Positions 21,325-33,989 are shown, counted from the stretch's first letter. The stretch: 64,000 nt of DNA from Helianthus annuus (GCF_002127325.2 NC_035437.2:159509097-159573096), one strand, 5' to 3'. Notes: generated from the sequence alone by a model not told the origin. Translations and numbers: made by a program.

Positions 21325-24300
21325 TCAAACCATGTTTGGTCTTTGTGGGAGCAAGAGATTGTAGAACTTATTTGGCAGAAAAAACCGTTTCCCCTTGCTG
21401 TCAATCGCTTTCTTCCATCCACACCATCCACCGTTAACTATTTTCTTTAAATCATCACTACCCGTATAGTGAGGATCAAGTATTAAAAATGCACAATCGC
21501 CGGTTGTATCGTTGTAATCAACTCCCAAAAGGGTATATGCAAGAACCCCACCACCTGCATTTGTTAATTATTACATTAACAATAACATTAATACGGTGTA
21601 AACAAGTTGAGCCATTCATGAGCTACTCGAGATCAGCTCGCTAGATGGCTCGAATGAGCCGAGCTTAAACAACCTCGAACCTAAATTGAAGGCGACTCAA
21701 TAAATGAGCCCGAGCCCGATCTTAATATACCAAGCTTGACTAGAGGCTTGCGAGCCTAAACAAGCCAATTATTTATATAATAATTAACATGTGTTATTTA
21801 TACAAAAATTATATTTGATAAAAAAATATTAGTATATATATATAAAATTATGATTGAAATTAATTAAAATAACTAAGTAACACAACATACTATATTAGAT
21901 ATAAATAAATTGAAACTATATATATATGTATACGAAAATAACTATATGTATTTATATAAATAAAGTAACAAATAAGAGCCGAGCTCAAGCTTTGGGTATA
22001 GTGTTCAGCTTGTTTACACCTCTATATTGATTATGATTAACAAAACAATTATATCACAACAATCATCTAACCTTTTTTAATATAACGACTCATTGTATGC
22101 ATTAAAAACAGACAAGGTGACTTTCCACTGATTTGACATGTGCTCCTTTTAGCTTTTTTTTTTATTTGACCCGTTTGAGATTAAACACTACACAAATTGA
22201 CTCATTAAAGGGATGTTTCGCTGACCGATCATAATAGGTGTTCCTTGGGTCTCAAAATGCATCATGAGTTCTCTACATTTTTCAGGTAATTCGTCTCCAG
22301 ATCTGACATTTATGACCTTGCAGCTTACCTGTTACATGTAATACAAGTTATGTTGATCATCTTACTATGAAAATTGGGTAAACTACATTTTACCTATGAA
22401 GCACGGGGACGGCATATTGCATCGAGTACCCGTCCCGGGGACGGCTCGGAGACGGAAACGCGTAGGGGACGGCTCGGGGACGTTTCCCAAACGTACCCGG
22501 GTATTGGGGACTTCTACAAAACCGTACCCGATATTGGGTACTTCCAAAACAGAGTATCGGGGACGTTTCCTAAAATATTTAGGGTTTTAACCCTTAAAAT
22601 ACGTAAGGTCGGCCTTTATTACATGCATATATACACTGCATATCTACAGGTAATCGGATGGTCGACGGGAACAGAGATGGGAGACGGCAACATGAGTAGG
22701 TCATATAAGATGGAAAATTAAAGAAGATACAGTTTAATAACCTTTCTTTTGGCCATTGATCTTTTTGAACCCATCACTTATAATGAATTTACATTATCAC
22801 CCCTTTCACTTTGTTCACTTTTAAGTAAAAAGAACAATTCTTTAACTTTCTAACATAATATCTAATTATTTTATTATTTATCTAATCTACTGTGAGATTT
22901 AGTAATGTATAAATTATTTGTTTTTTTATCGTAAGTTTTTCAAATACGTTTTTATTAACTAATGTCACAATTAATTTGTAAATTAATACCATTTAACATT
23001 GTTAAACGCAAGTAAACTTGTTAACTAAATTTAACACAATTTTAATATCCTTTAATTATTAATCAGTTAATATGATAATTAATTTTTGGAGTTTAATATA
23101 TTTCTGGACTTTCTTTAATATATTTTTATTTTTTGGACTTTGTTAATATATTTTTATTTTTTAATATTATTTTTTTTGCCGTACCCGTATCTTGTATTTT
23201 TGAGTTTTGCCGTTCCCCGTACCCGTATTGTCCCCGTACCCCAGTCCCGTACCCGTATCCGTGCTACGTAGCATTTTACGTCCTTAAAGTTTTAACAAAA
23301 CTTCAGGCGTTGTCCTTTAACTAACAAAATACAGCGGATGTCCTTTATGTTTTAATTTCTTTAACTATTTTGGGTAATAATAATCATATTTGGATAATCA
23401 CGTAAGATGTAGATGTAAGAAACTAACAATACTGATTATTGAGATTAATGTAAAATTCCATAACTGTCCCTAACTTCAAACGATTATTCTTCACGTGACA
23501 AAACACTTTGAAGACGACTTCTAACAATTCCTTGTTCGGAAGATTAACATCATTAAGATTTAATAATACTTGAATCTTAAAAGTCTTGGAAAATAAAAGA
23601 ATGGGCAAACTTACACCAAGGAGTTTGTCCAAAACAAAGCTTAGTTCAATGGCACCAATCCACTCGCGGGACCCGATAAATGAAGGGTCTTTATCTCCAA
23701 TTTCTACAAGCGACTGTTGTATTTCCCTGCCACAATTTAGCAATTTTATGAAAAACTTACATAGAACATTAAATATCATCATGATTTTAGTTATGCTAGA
23801 GAGTGATTTTTCAAATTTTGTAAAATAGATAAAATTACAGTTATTTAATATTTTAATCTTCAGTACACAAAATTGAAGTCTTACCGATGTGAAGGAACAC
23901 CAATAGACGTGTATTGTTGGATTTTAAACCATGAAACAATGGTCTGCAACGATCGGTAAGCACAACCCCAGCCCTGACATTAAATTTTGAAACATAATAA
24001 AAAAGGGTTCCTTTCTTCTAAATTCAGAACTTGAAAATAAGAAAAATTAAAACAAAAAATTACCGAGTCATCAAAACCGTCTTGAAGGTAATGATAGTAT
24101 TCATAAGAACCTTGAACCAGAGATACATCCCCACCATTAACTGCAATAAAGCATTATGCGCAACTGGTTCAGATTATACGTATCTTCAATAATTCAGTAA
24201 AACTTAACCCGTTTCAATTGTTTGGAAAAAAGTTATTTCTGAATTATTTGTTTGAAGTCACAATATTATCAACGTCCCCTAATAGGCTACGTACCTCCAC

Positions 24301-27300
24301 TACTTGGGATCCCAATATGTACGTCTTTGAGCAAAGGAATTCCTGATTTTCAAACCATATGTTTGCAGCAAAAAAGAATGAGCTTTGCATATTAACAAGT
24401 AATAATAAGTTAATAATTAAATACTAAATATGATACAATATCGGATTACCCTTTTTTAAAGTGTTTCCGCTTGCGCCATCTTTTGCAATTGAAAAGTTCA
24501 CGGCACTAGCAATTCTTAAAAGAGGTTGATCTGAAGGTAATCCGAGCCTCAAATGAAGAGACCGTCTGATTTCAACTGAAAAGGGCAACTTAATTTACAT
24601 CAGGGTTCAAGAATGTATTTCATATTGTAATAACAAAGAAATTGACAGGGCAAATGTGAAAGTTTTCAAGAATATTTATACTGCTAACATTGTTTACAGG
24701 CAGCAATTTCTGGTTTTCAACCAAATTACCTAATAAATCATTGCTTTGTTGTCATATTTTCTAAGCGGTTTAAACAAAATACTGAAAAAAACAGTCAAAT
24801 GGGTCAATATGGTTAATGGTTCGAATGTCTATGTAAGTGTATTCAAATGCTACGACAATATAAATCGCATTTATCAGAAAAACGAGATTACTATTTCAAT
24901 GTAGTTTTCTTAAGCATACAAACTTTAATGTTTATTAAAGAGTAAAATGGCATTTTCATCCCTGAGGTTTGGTCAGTTTTGCGACATTCGTCCAAAGGTT
25001 TGTTTTTCCACATCTGGATCCAAAAGGTTTGAAATCTTGCCATTTTCATCCGACTCGTTAACTCCATCCATTTCTCTCCGTTAAATCAGGGGTATTTTCG
25101 TCTTTTTATTTAGTAGGGGCATTTTGAATACTTGTACATTATGCTAAATGCTTGTACATAAAGTGAAAAAGACGAAATTGTCCTTTAAGTGAACAAAACA
25201 GCCCCTGACTTAACAGATAAAAATGGATGAAGTTACCGAGTTGGATGAAATTGGCAAGATTTCAAACCTTTTATATCCAGATGCGGAAAAATAAACCTTT
25301 GCACGAAAGTCGCAAAACTGGCCAAACCTCAGGGATGAAAATGGCATTTTACTCTCTATTAAAATAAGTAACTGACAGAAAACTGTTATTGGGTCAACCC
25401 AACCCAACCCGACATAACTCGTTTTCACCCAAAATAGAGTTACCCATTTTGGCACCTTTTAACTTTATATTTTACACATGTGAAACAAGGTAAGCTTATG
25501 AAAACGCTAGCTTTTATATGAGCAACAAATAACAGAAGTGCACTGTACCTTGCTTCATTTCTGTCTCACCATACAGTGAATCATAAATGGCAGTTATTGG
25601 ATGCAGAAACCCGGGGGGATTGAAGTGATACGGATGTAGCTGTAAGGTAATCACGTTTAAAACAGGTAAGAGATCAGGAGAAGTAAAAAACAATATAAAA
25701 ATAAACAATATAAAAATAAATGAATTATATGGCATATTTAACCTTTGGATGTTGCGATAAAAGATTGGGTAAGGTCATGTTCTTCATAGTGTGTAACTGG
25801 TCAACTAACCCAGGAATAATCAATTTTGACACTGCATCTGTTAACCGAAGATCCTTTGTTGCATAACAGATGACTTTTAGTTTATAGTCAACGACTAGAA
25901 GCTTGGCTTCACCTGTAGCTCCACAAAAACGACTTACATATCAGTAATAAAGCAAAGATAACAAATTCTAGAAGAACCTACGGTATATATAACAGAGGTA
26001 GCCTTTTCGACTCATTTATTGGTGATAAGTGGTGTTTTATCTCTCACGAGTCAAAACCGTAAAATTTAGAGTTAATTACTGTTTTCGTCCCTGTGGTTTG
26101 TCAAAAATCACTATTTCAGTCCATTAGTTTAAAATCAAAAATCACTATTTCAGTCCATTAGTTTAAAAATTGCGATTTTAGTCCCTGTGGTTTCACTTTT
26201 GTAACCATTTCAGTCCACCTCCGTTAACCCCATCCATTTATTCTGTTAAGTACACGTGAATTGACCATAATGCCATTATTAATAAAAAACAAAAAGATAT
26301 CTAAATGAGTTAATTACTGTTTTCGTCCCTGTGGTTTGTTAAAAATCACTATTTCAGTCCCTGTGGTTTAACTTTCGTAACCATTTCAGTCCAGTCTCCT
26401 AACACTGTCTATTTTACCGTTAAGTTTTTAATGAAATACCTAAATTACCCTTGTGTTAATTAAATATGGACTTATATGATTTTATTGTTGTATGACATAT
26501 GGACTTAAATTGGATTGTAGGGTTCGACCCATCATGGCTTCAGTAGAAGTAGAATTCTGGCACTATTTTTACATATATAGTTTCAAAATTTTAATTTTGG
26601 ATTTTAGAATGAGAAAATGTCAAAGTAAGCATTATTTTTCAAAGTTATTATGTTAATTGATGCTGCTATATTAATTGGGGTGGGGTAATGGGTCGCCTGA
26701 CATTAAGAGGGTGGGTTGTGATGCCGGAGACTGGACTGAAATGGTTACGAAAGTGAAACCACAGGGACTGAAATCACAATTTTTAAACTAATGGTCTGAA
26801 ATAGTGATTTTTGACAAACCACAGGGACGAAAACAGTAATTAACTCATTTAGATATCTTTTTGTTTTTTATTAATAAGGGCATTATGGTCAATTCACATG
26901 TACTTAACAGAATAAATGGATGGGGTTAACGAAGGTGGACTGAAATGGTTACGAAAGTGAAACCACAGGGACTGAAATCGCAATTTTTAAACTAATGGAC
27001 TGAAATAGTGATTTTTGACAAACCACAGGGACGAAAACAGTAATTAACTCTAAAATTTATAATATGACGAGCAATACCTGGAATATATTCAGCAACAGGG
27101 GCAGCAGGTTTTGGAGAAGCTCCTGAAGTAGCAAGTAATAAAGTTACTTGGATTTTATCTGCATTCTAAGTAAAAAATCTATCACGAAAACGTAAATCAA
27201 GATGTATTATTGAAAAAATCTGAAAATACACCAATTGGAGCTTAATACAAACCGACAAAAACCTCACAAATAGCCGCATTTTAGTGCGAAATTACCTCTG

Positions 27301-29601
27301 CTGAACGAGATTTGTGGTTATTGTCTTCAGAGAAAAAGTGAGAGCACAATAAAGAATTTGGATTAGACTCGGTTGGAAGATCCAATTCCCTGCTACGAAT
27401 AACGACAGCATGTGGTGCTTCAGTAATGGAATTATCGAGTGTTTCTAGAACATATGTTGTCTTAGAGTCTCTAAATTTAGCAACAACAGCCTCGATTGCA
27501 CGTATTAGCATGTCTTCTGCCCCTGAAAAACAATATCAAAATATTCATATGTTGTATTACTTTTAAGACACGTCACACGTGTATTTTTTATTTTTGACTC
27601 ATTGATGCACATTAATATATTTATAGATATTTATTAATTTTCCATTTTTTATAACACATATAGGATGCATATATTAGTTGAATAGAGTAGAGTAAAAAAG
27701 AGTCTATAGCAGAAGGCTTTAAACAATATAAAAGAAAGTACATATTTTTTAATATACATTTATGAAGATAACTCTCATCTTCATCATCCATTACATCCGG
27801 GCAGACACCATTGAACCCATCACGTTTTTACGACAACCCTGCTATAGAGCATAGGTGTCGAAGGCACAGAGCAAGAAGATATGTGATAACCAAAATCTAG
27901 TTCATGAAGCAATAATCAACTACTATGAAATACCTAAGAATTTTACAACATATAGCATACACCAACACTACAACCATGTACAAAATATAACAAAAACATA
28001 CCTTTTAGCTCCTCCACAGAATAAATAACAGGCAGCTTGATCGGAAGCTCACAGTTCAATACACAACCTCTCTCCCAAACATACTTCTCGGGCTGTTCTT
28101 CATACACAACTGTATCAACCGACTTAACGCCAGAATCCGATACAAAAAAACGAAGCGCCCCAGAACTCGGATCCACAACAGCTCCAACTAAACTTTGATT
28201 CTCTGATTGTAAAAGAGTTTTTCTCAATCTAACTGAGGCGCCTATGGCATCTTGAGCCAACCGTTCAACATTCGCGTTGGATGTACCAACAATTAAAGCT
28301 CCAATCACCTCAAATCCCCTGGGTAACAATGCCCGCATATCACCTGCCACGCATAATCCAACTATAGTCAAACACATATGCAAGTTTTTTTTTTTTTTTT
28401 TCTTGAATGGAAAAATTCTATTAGTACCAATTGGCAACTTGATGGGCAGCATTGTACATTTGTACAACACATTAAGATACAACTTTTAAAGCAGCTTTGC
28501 TTTTGCATATTACAATAATATAACTTTTTTTATCTTATCTATGCTATATATATATATAGGGGAGGGTTATCTTGAGAACGCTAAATATTACGAGAAGCGT
28601 GAGAACAAATGAAAAAAACAATAAAATTCATTTTTTAATACAAACCTCATTGTAATTAAAATACAACATTAAAAAAAATTACTCTTTAAATAATTCACCT
28701 CTTCTCTCAAAATCACTCTTAATAAATACAACAAATTTACACATATGTAAATGGCAAAATTACACATGTGTAAATTTTCTCTATTTACGAATACATGTAA
28801 ATTTAATTTCTAACATTGTATTCAAATAGTAATGATAAGTGTAAACAAACTTTTTTGAATCTGAATTGCTTTTGAATTTTGATCAAGTTCTCGCGGTTTT
28901 TTCATTCGTTCTTCACCGTTCTCGCAATATTCAGCGTTCTCAAGATAACCCTCCCCTATATACACACACACACACACGGCTTTAATCCATTTAACTTTTT
29001 TACTAATTTGGATCTCTTGTAACCTGTGTTCATTAGCTTTTAGAAAACAAACTGACTACGCGACTGTGTTTAACTTTTTCACTCAACATTTCAATATAAA
29101 TTTTGTTGCAAACAGAGTTGTGTACGAAATAAAGTAATTGTTTGGTTTCACGCTCTATACAAGTGCCATTACCGTGACAGACAAACTCAGTTTAAACCGA
29201 ACAACATCCGTACCGGTATTCATTTTAACTCATTGTTATGGTTTTGATCGATGTTAAACACCTTAATTTTGCAATTTCCTAACAAAATTCGAGATCAAAC
29301 CCTAGCAAACGTCTACATCAAATTCAGTGTGATAGCAAAATCAATGATATAAGTAGGTCGATTACATCAAATTTATAACGAAGGATCAAATAGAATAAGT
29401 GAAATAAGTTAGGGTTTAACCTGCTTCTTTGGAGAAATCGGGTGAAAGAGGATCGGAAGCGAGAGTATGAATGCATCTGAAAGTTGAAACGATGGTGCAG
29501 CTTGGTAGAAAAGGGGAGCCGATCAACCATTGTATGCCTGAATCGGTTTTTGAGATCAACAAAAGTTTGCGACACAGAATTCGTATTGATTCATCGGCCA
29601 T
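21325..29601 (-). CDS. UFSP2: UFM1-specific protease (peptidase C78, UFSP2-type)
   Basis: Cysteine protease that matures UFM1 and removes it from targets, in the UFMylation pathway at the ER. I traced thirteen exons: 29601-29421, 28343-28002, 27522-27296, 27165-27078, 25912-25743, 25639-25549, 24575-24450, 24342-24295, 24140-24064, 23973-23885, 23726-23615, 22328-22226, 21554-21325. They total 1884 nt and 627 aa, in frame. The N-terminal half is the substrate-recognition region ([14 protein letters not shown]). The catalytic domain holds the Tyr-rich [12 protein letters not shown], the nucleophile in GWGCAYRS (C454) and the Asp/His pair in LILDPHYTG (D578, H580), all present. Introns make up more than three quarters of the gene and hold at least five inverted-repeat elements. 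The start has no in-frame upstream alternative that I found. The canonical plant enzyme is about 640 aa, so the gene looks complete and functional. Confidence 0.95.
21595..22020. mobile_element. MITE-like element in UFSP2 intron 12
   Basis: The ends GGTGTAAACAAG and CTTGTTTACACC are inverted repeats bounding 426 bp. Inside, GAGCCGAGCT/AGCTCGG-type motifs recur near both ends around an AT-rich centre. I could not identify the target duplication with confidence. Confidence 0.7.
22395..23270. mobile_element. Inverted-repeat element with GTACCCGT-rich ends in UFSP2 intron 11
   Basis: The left end TATGAAGCACGGGGACGG mirrors the right end CCGTATCCGTGCTACGTA. Both subterminal regions (about 22400-22560 and 23180-23265) are packed with GGGGACG/CGTACCCG motifs in opposite orientation around an AT-rich core. 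The size is about 880 bp. It is hAT-like by appearance, without a firm target duplication. Confidence 0.6.
24940..25354. mobile_element. Fold-back MULE-type MITE in UFSP2 intron 6
   Basis: The ends GAGTAAAATGGCATTTTCAT... and ...ATGAAAATGGCATTTTACTC are inverted, with pairing extending about 170 bp inward. Flanking 9-mers TTTATTAAA (24931-24939) and TCTATTAAA (25355-25363) match at 8 of 9 positions. That is the target duplication length of Mutator-like elements. The element is 415 bp and has no coding capacity. Confidence 0.8.
26069..27050. mobile_element. Fold-back MULE-type element in UFSP2 intron 4
   Basis: It starts GAGTTAATTACTGTTTTCGT and ends with its reverse complement, flanked by perfect 9-bp duplications TAAAATTTA (26060-26068 and 27051-27059). 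The length is 982 bp. Each arm contains a second, internal copy of the terminus (near 26306 and 26850), giving a nested four-terminus structure around a unique core at about 26420-26690. Confidence 0.92.
28558..28958. mobile_element. MITE with about 60-bp inverted repeats in UFSP2 intron 1
   Basis: The ends AGGGGAGGGTTATCTTGAGA... and ...TCTCAAGATAACCCTCCCCT are inverted repeats. Pairing continues through AACGCT-AATATT-CGAGAA. The element sits in a TATA-rich site, so its TA-type target duplication cannot be delimited. The size is about 400 bp, with no ORF. Confidence 0.85.
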
Positions 29602-29900
29602 GGTGTTTGAGAACAGGGGTTTTGCAACAACTTACTTGACCCTGTTGACTGTGGCGTTATGATAAAAAGTTTAATAGTAACTTCGTGTGTTTTCCGCGCT
29701 TAGAGTAAAACATATTATTTAACACTATTGACGTGAAATCGGTTTCACTAGATTAAGCGTTAAACGAGTAGAATACGGTTTATACCCTTCCGAATGTGAA
29801 GCCTCGTTGGATATGGGTTATTTAACCAAACGTTCTGATTTGTAATGATTTTAAAAGATTTAAACCCAATTCGACTAGTTTATATATTTTATATATATTA
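29602..29900 (-). promoter_or_regulatory. 5' flank and putative promoter of UFSP2
   Basis: About 300 bp between the UFSP2 ATG (minus strand) and a Helitron-like terminus. No clear TATA box was recognised. Helitron-derived DNA therefore begins about 300 bp upstream of the start codon. Confidence 0.4.
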
Positions 29901-29902
29901 AA

Positions 29903-29930
29903 CTAGTGCTAATACCCGCGAACTTCGCGG
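29903..29930 (-). mobile_element. Helitron-like 3' terminus, minus orientation
   Basis: Read on the minus strand, a hairpin (CCGCG, loop AAGTT, CGCGG) is followed by a short spacer (GTATTAGCA) and CTAG, then T. This is the layout expected for a Helitron 3' end. The body would extend to higher coordinates through AT-rich DNA; the TC end was not located. Confidence 0.5.
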
Positions 29931-30900
29931 TTTTGAGAAATGATATGTTTTTTATTGCTTGAAAAAAAAATACGTTTATACTGATTATAAGGAAATTGTA
30001 CGCATGAAATTATTATGGAAATCTGAAGTTCACGATGAAATTACAACGAACCAACGTACTATATATATGAAATTAACCGAAAAATAAGTGAATGAAGGAG
30101 ATACGTTTTTGTGGTTTGAAATATAAATTGAAAGCCTATTTACTCTAATACTACTACTTTGGAGCTTCGTAACCAATAACCTCAAATTCGTCTTTGACCA
30201 ATTGAAAAAACAATCATCACCTAACAAAAACATGTTCGACTTGAATCATATCATGTCATCCAACAACACTTTACCTATTGTAAACAAATTATATGTAAAA
30301 AAATATATTAGTAATATATTGAAAAATGTTGTAAACAAAGTAAAAAAAAAAAGTAATCAATAATATGATTGATGTAGTGCTTTTGTAGATGGTTTATGTT
30401 TACACTTCCATAGAAATTCTAGGTTCTTTTTTAAACATAAATTATGCAATTCTAAATGTTTCTTACCCTCTTGCCTTCTATAATTATGTTGTTCATTTTT
30501 AATGCCTTTAATTTTTTACAATAAGGAATATAAAAATTAATCTAAAGGTAATTTCAATCAAATTATTATGGATGAATGACCATACTTTCTCTGTCATATA
30601 CCACATATATTATGTTATGTAGTTATCACTTTTTATGGTTTCCTAGTTAATCTTATAATAAATGTCAATAATATTTTAGTAGGTCAAATAGCTGGTAAAT
30701 GATGTGCAAGGCACAGTATTATTTTTCATGTACTTGAGCCGCACATTACAAATTGCAGAGTACATCTTCATACGAAGGCTGATTTGCAAGCTCTATACAT
30801 ATAAATTTGTTGGTGATCGATATCACAATAATTCTCATGAGCAAGTGGATCACTATTGGATCCACAATTCTTTGCTTGCAATCTAGGCTTCCAAAAGGTT
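29931..30900. other. AT-rich intergenic DNA, presumed Helitron interior
   Basis: Almost 1 kb without a convincing exon. A plus-strand frame at 30704-30886 gives a short peptide that vaguely recalls retroelement RNase H sequence but is too weak to call. No tandem or inverted repeats were seen. Confidence 0.4.
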
Positions 30901-30904
30901 TATG

Positions 30905-31688
30905 GCACCTGATTTTTTTTAACGACAAACAAAATTTCATTAAAAAAATAGCATAGCAAGACGCTAGACTATCACCAAAGCATTCGAAAACATGTGCCTA
31001 AACGGCTCCAAACAGAAACAAAACAAAACAAAAAGATCAAAAACTATTCGGGTCTCCTTTTGATCTACTTTTGACCCATAAGTATCTCAATGAGTTGGTC
31101 TCATCAACAACTCTAGCCATCGTAATCGGACTATGATTAAAAACCAAATTGTTTCGTAACTTCCAGATACACCACGAACCCATAAGAATGATGACTTTAA
31201 AAGCCTTTTCTCTCTTCTTTGAGCCTTTAAAACATATGTGCATACCCACCAAATCAGCCACACCGAAAGAAAAGAAGAGAGAATTTATACCACTAACAAA
31301 TGATATTCTAAAAAGCATTAGAAAACTGAAACGCCACAAGCAAATGATTGCAAAATTCTGGATTTTCGCCACAAACTGCACATAACTGAAGGAACATTGA
31401 TGTTTCTAGAAGCCAATCCCATAAGAGTAGGCAGCCGCTCCTTCATAGCCCGCCATACCATAATCCCAACTTTTCTAAACGCCAAACTATTCCAGCAAGA
31501 TATTTGAATCGATTGGAAACTGGTGAAAGATTGCAAACAGATTTTGAGGTTGTGTACAAAAAATAACCCAGAGTAGTCATAATCTCAAACACATCTATCC
31601 TTACTCTAAGATAAAACTACCCCAGCCGCAACCAAGAATGCTAATAAATCTTCCAGTTCCAATGTCTCAACCCCAGCAGCAACATTAA

Positions 31689-31690
<2 letters not shown>
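30905..31690 (-). pseudogene. 5'-truncated LINE, ORF2 C-terminal zf-RVT region and 3' end
   Basis: Minus-strand frames contain VGIMVWRAMKERLPTLMGLA, the usual plant L1 zf-RVT lead-in. VPSVMCSL-C and a frame-shifted GSWCIWKLRNNLVFN (also typical) follow. The 3' end on the minus strand is TTTGTTTGTCGTTAAAAAAA at about 30911-30930, a standard plant LINE tail. Several stops and frameshifts make it dead. The 5' end lies near the TA microsatellite at 31691. Confidence 0.8.
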
Positions 31691-31723
<33 letters not shown>

Positions 31724-32940
31724 ATCAGTTCAAATGAAAACCATCCTCAGTTGCGAGAACTGCGAGAACTGTTTTGGACGAATGAGAGGATGCCACCTCA
31801 TATCTACACATGTGTTATTTCAAGGGTAATATTGTAATTTACCAACTTGACACCTTTTTAATAATCACCCTTCTCTCTCTCATACATAAATCAAAATGCA
31901 GATCCTCTTTTCTCTCTCATGTCGCAATCTCTCTCTCTCTCTCTCTCATTCAAAATCAAGAACCCAGATGGTTTTTTCAAGATCCAATCAAAGATGGTTC
32001 AAGGCAACGATGGTTCTTGGCTCGATTATGTTGGGGGTCAGGATAAGGATGAACGATCGGGCTCTACAGGAAGCTATCGTGGTGGATGGTGGTGTTGACA
32101 ACTATGGGGACGTGATCAGAAAAAGGAGAAAATAACATATTTATACCAAATAAATTCTTTTAGTTAGCTAATTCGGTCAGTTTGTTTTAAAATCGGTATT
32201 ATTCAGTTTAGACCAAACCGAACCGGAAACTAAAATTCTTTCAACAAACAAACCTAGGATCGGAATGTGAATTATTCAAGCTGGTATCGAAATGGTCCGG
32301 ATCAAACCCAGATAGCTATTGTATCGGGTTGGTCCCCGTTTAGACCGCTGGTTCAGCTGGTCCATACCGGAGGGTGCTCGCCTCTAATTTGTTGAGTTTC
32401 ACGTAGTTTGGACAAACATACCCATATATGGCTCCTAAATGCTCAACGTGAATTATTGTACATTTTTTTCGTTCCATTGTAGTTATAAAAACTAATAAGT
32501 TCATCTGTTTTTTCATGTTCGTCATTATTAATGTATGCAAACATATTTTCTATCCAGTCACCATATGATTATTCAAAACAAGAACTATCATTTTTTTTTT
32601 ACTAATATCGAATATAAGTATAGTAACTAACACAATGACTATTATATAATTGTGTTGCTATATAATATATAATGTAAGCTATTCATTTTAAATTAACCCT
32701 CATGTGGCACTTCGTTCTTTTTTTCAGATTTTTTCCAACTTATTAAGTAAATTACTTATTTGGTTGTTTCTAATTGTTTAGTCACTTACACAAACTGCTA
32801 AATAAAAAATCGTTATATTTTTTATAAGAAGAGTAGACCTATAACTATATAAAAAACTAACATATTTTTTTAATTATAAGGTACCAACTTTAATAATTAA
32901 TATATTATATGTCTTTTAACCCTTTTTATATTAAAGTTTC
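31691..32940. repeat. TA microsatellite and unresolved repeat-derived sequence
   Basis: A (TA)n run (31691-31721) is followed by GGGATCAGTTCAAATGAAAA and GCGAGAACTGCGAGAACTG. This resembles the terminus of the MITE at 28558 but has no inverted partner. 32200-32360 contains CCGAACCGG-type retroposon debris. 32600-32930 is A/T-rich. No gene was supported. Confidence 0.4.
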
Positions 32941-32944
32941 TGAT

Positions 32945-33820
32945 GAAACAATGGTTAACCGGACGGGTTTAACCTAGTGGTCTCGTCAAGAAGGTTTAAT
33001 CCTTTCCTCTCGAGGATCGCTGGCTAGATCGTCCGCTGGTTAATCTCCTGCACAAGGAAACAAGCCGTGACTCGTAACAAGGAGGATGAGGTGGGGGTGC
33101 TCCTTATTACCACTCTCCAGCGTGAGAATCAGTAATTTGCTTGGGAAGCAAAGTGTGATAGTAGTAGTAGTGAGGGAGTTGTGAAGAGATACCTCAAACC
33201 TGGTTTGGGTTGGTATTTATAGCCGAGTAGTGAAGGAGGAGTTGAATGGACGGACTGACGACGTGTTGCCCTTAAGTAGGTGTGTCAGGCTTGTCAGTTG
33301 TGGAGGTGAAGCCACGTCCTACTGCAGTGTCAGTCTGTCGCTTACGTATGTCCTGACAGGCGACTGCCATTGGTGCCACTTGCTCTGTGGTGTCAGTACC
33401 ACTTGCCTCGTGGGCAGGATGCGGTGCTGCGCCGCATCGCTGCCTGCAGTAACTACTGTTGCTTCCGCATTCCCACTCTGGCTAAGTTTGCGGGATGCAG
33501 TGCCAGGCCGCATCGCCACTTGTGGTGACTGTTGTTGTTGTCCAGATCCCTCGTATTGATGAAAACGTTCACAGAATACGGTGCGAGGCCGTATCGCTGT
33601 GCACCCATTTTCATGCACCAGGTAAGGAGACACACATAAGATGCGGTACCAGGTCGCATCGCTTATGCCTCTTATCTTCCTATCATTTGACCGATTGGAT
33701 TCGACTGCTGTGTTCGCGCGTGCCCACACGGACACAGATAAGTTCTTGCTGGTGGGGTTTTTTTTATAAGGGTAATGGTCACTCGCGGTCATGCTGACAC
33801 GAGATCTGGGACCATACCCC
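32945..33820 (+). mobile_element. Non-coding flank of a gypsy-type element with four short hairpins
   Basis: This moderately GC-rich segment precedes the gag-like coding remnant. Four imperfect palindromes of the type GATGCGG...CCGCATCGC occur at 33418-33440, 33494-33516, 33575-33597 and 33640-33662, spaced 65-81 bp. The third copy reads ATACGG...CCGTAT, a paired change that keeps the stem. Reading frames on both strands here are not protein-like. Confidence 0.6.
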
Positions 33821-33824
33821 TTCA

Positions 33825-33989
33825 ATAACCAAAACTGAAATGGGTATAACTCATTTACAACGAATAGGGGTCGGGTTATTTCTATCCATCATGGCTATGG
33901 CAGTTACAGCCTTAGTGGAAATCAAACGGAAACAAGTGGCGCATCGAGCCGGATTAATAAACTCTACTGAGCCACTGCCAGGATACTGA
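33825..33989 (+). pseudogene. NPF (NRT1/PTR nitrate/peptide transporter) gene fragment
   Basis: The plus frame reads ITKTEMGITHLQRIGVGLFL followed by SIMAMAVTALVEIKRKQVAH and RAGLINSTEPLP. This corresponds to the conserved stretch of plant NPF (POT/MFS) transporters around transmembrane segments 8-9 (ITxLQRIGIGL...AALVEIKR). Homology stops abruptly at about 33980, where a CAGGATACTGATGAT repeat begins and gag-like sequence follows. It is a host exon fragment carried inside repetitive DNA; the rest of a transporter gene is not in the window. Confidence 0.85.

Noticed and set aside
30704..30886. Short frame with a faint resemblance to copia RNase H
   Set aside because: Only a handful of residues match and no neighbouring pol sequence is visible.
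33418..33662. Regularly spaced short repeats as a CRISPR-like array
   Set aside because: Eukaryotic nuclear context, only four imperfect palindromes, and spacers are ordinary retroelement sequence.
33230..33825. Open frames of 100-168 codons on both strands
   Set aside because: They lie in GC-richer non-coding retroelement DNA with hairpin repeats; composition, overlap and lack of domains argue against genes.
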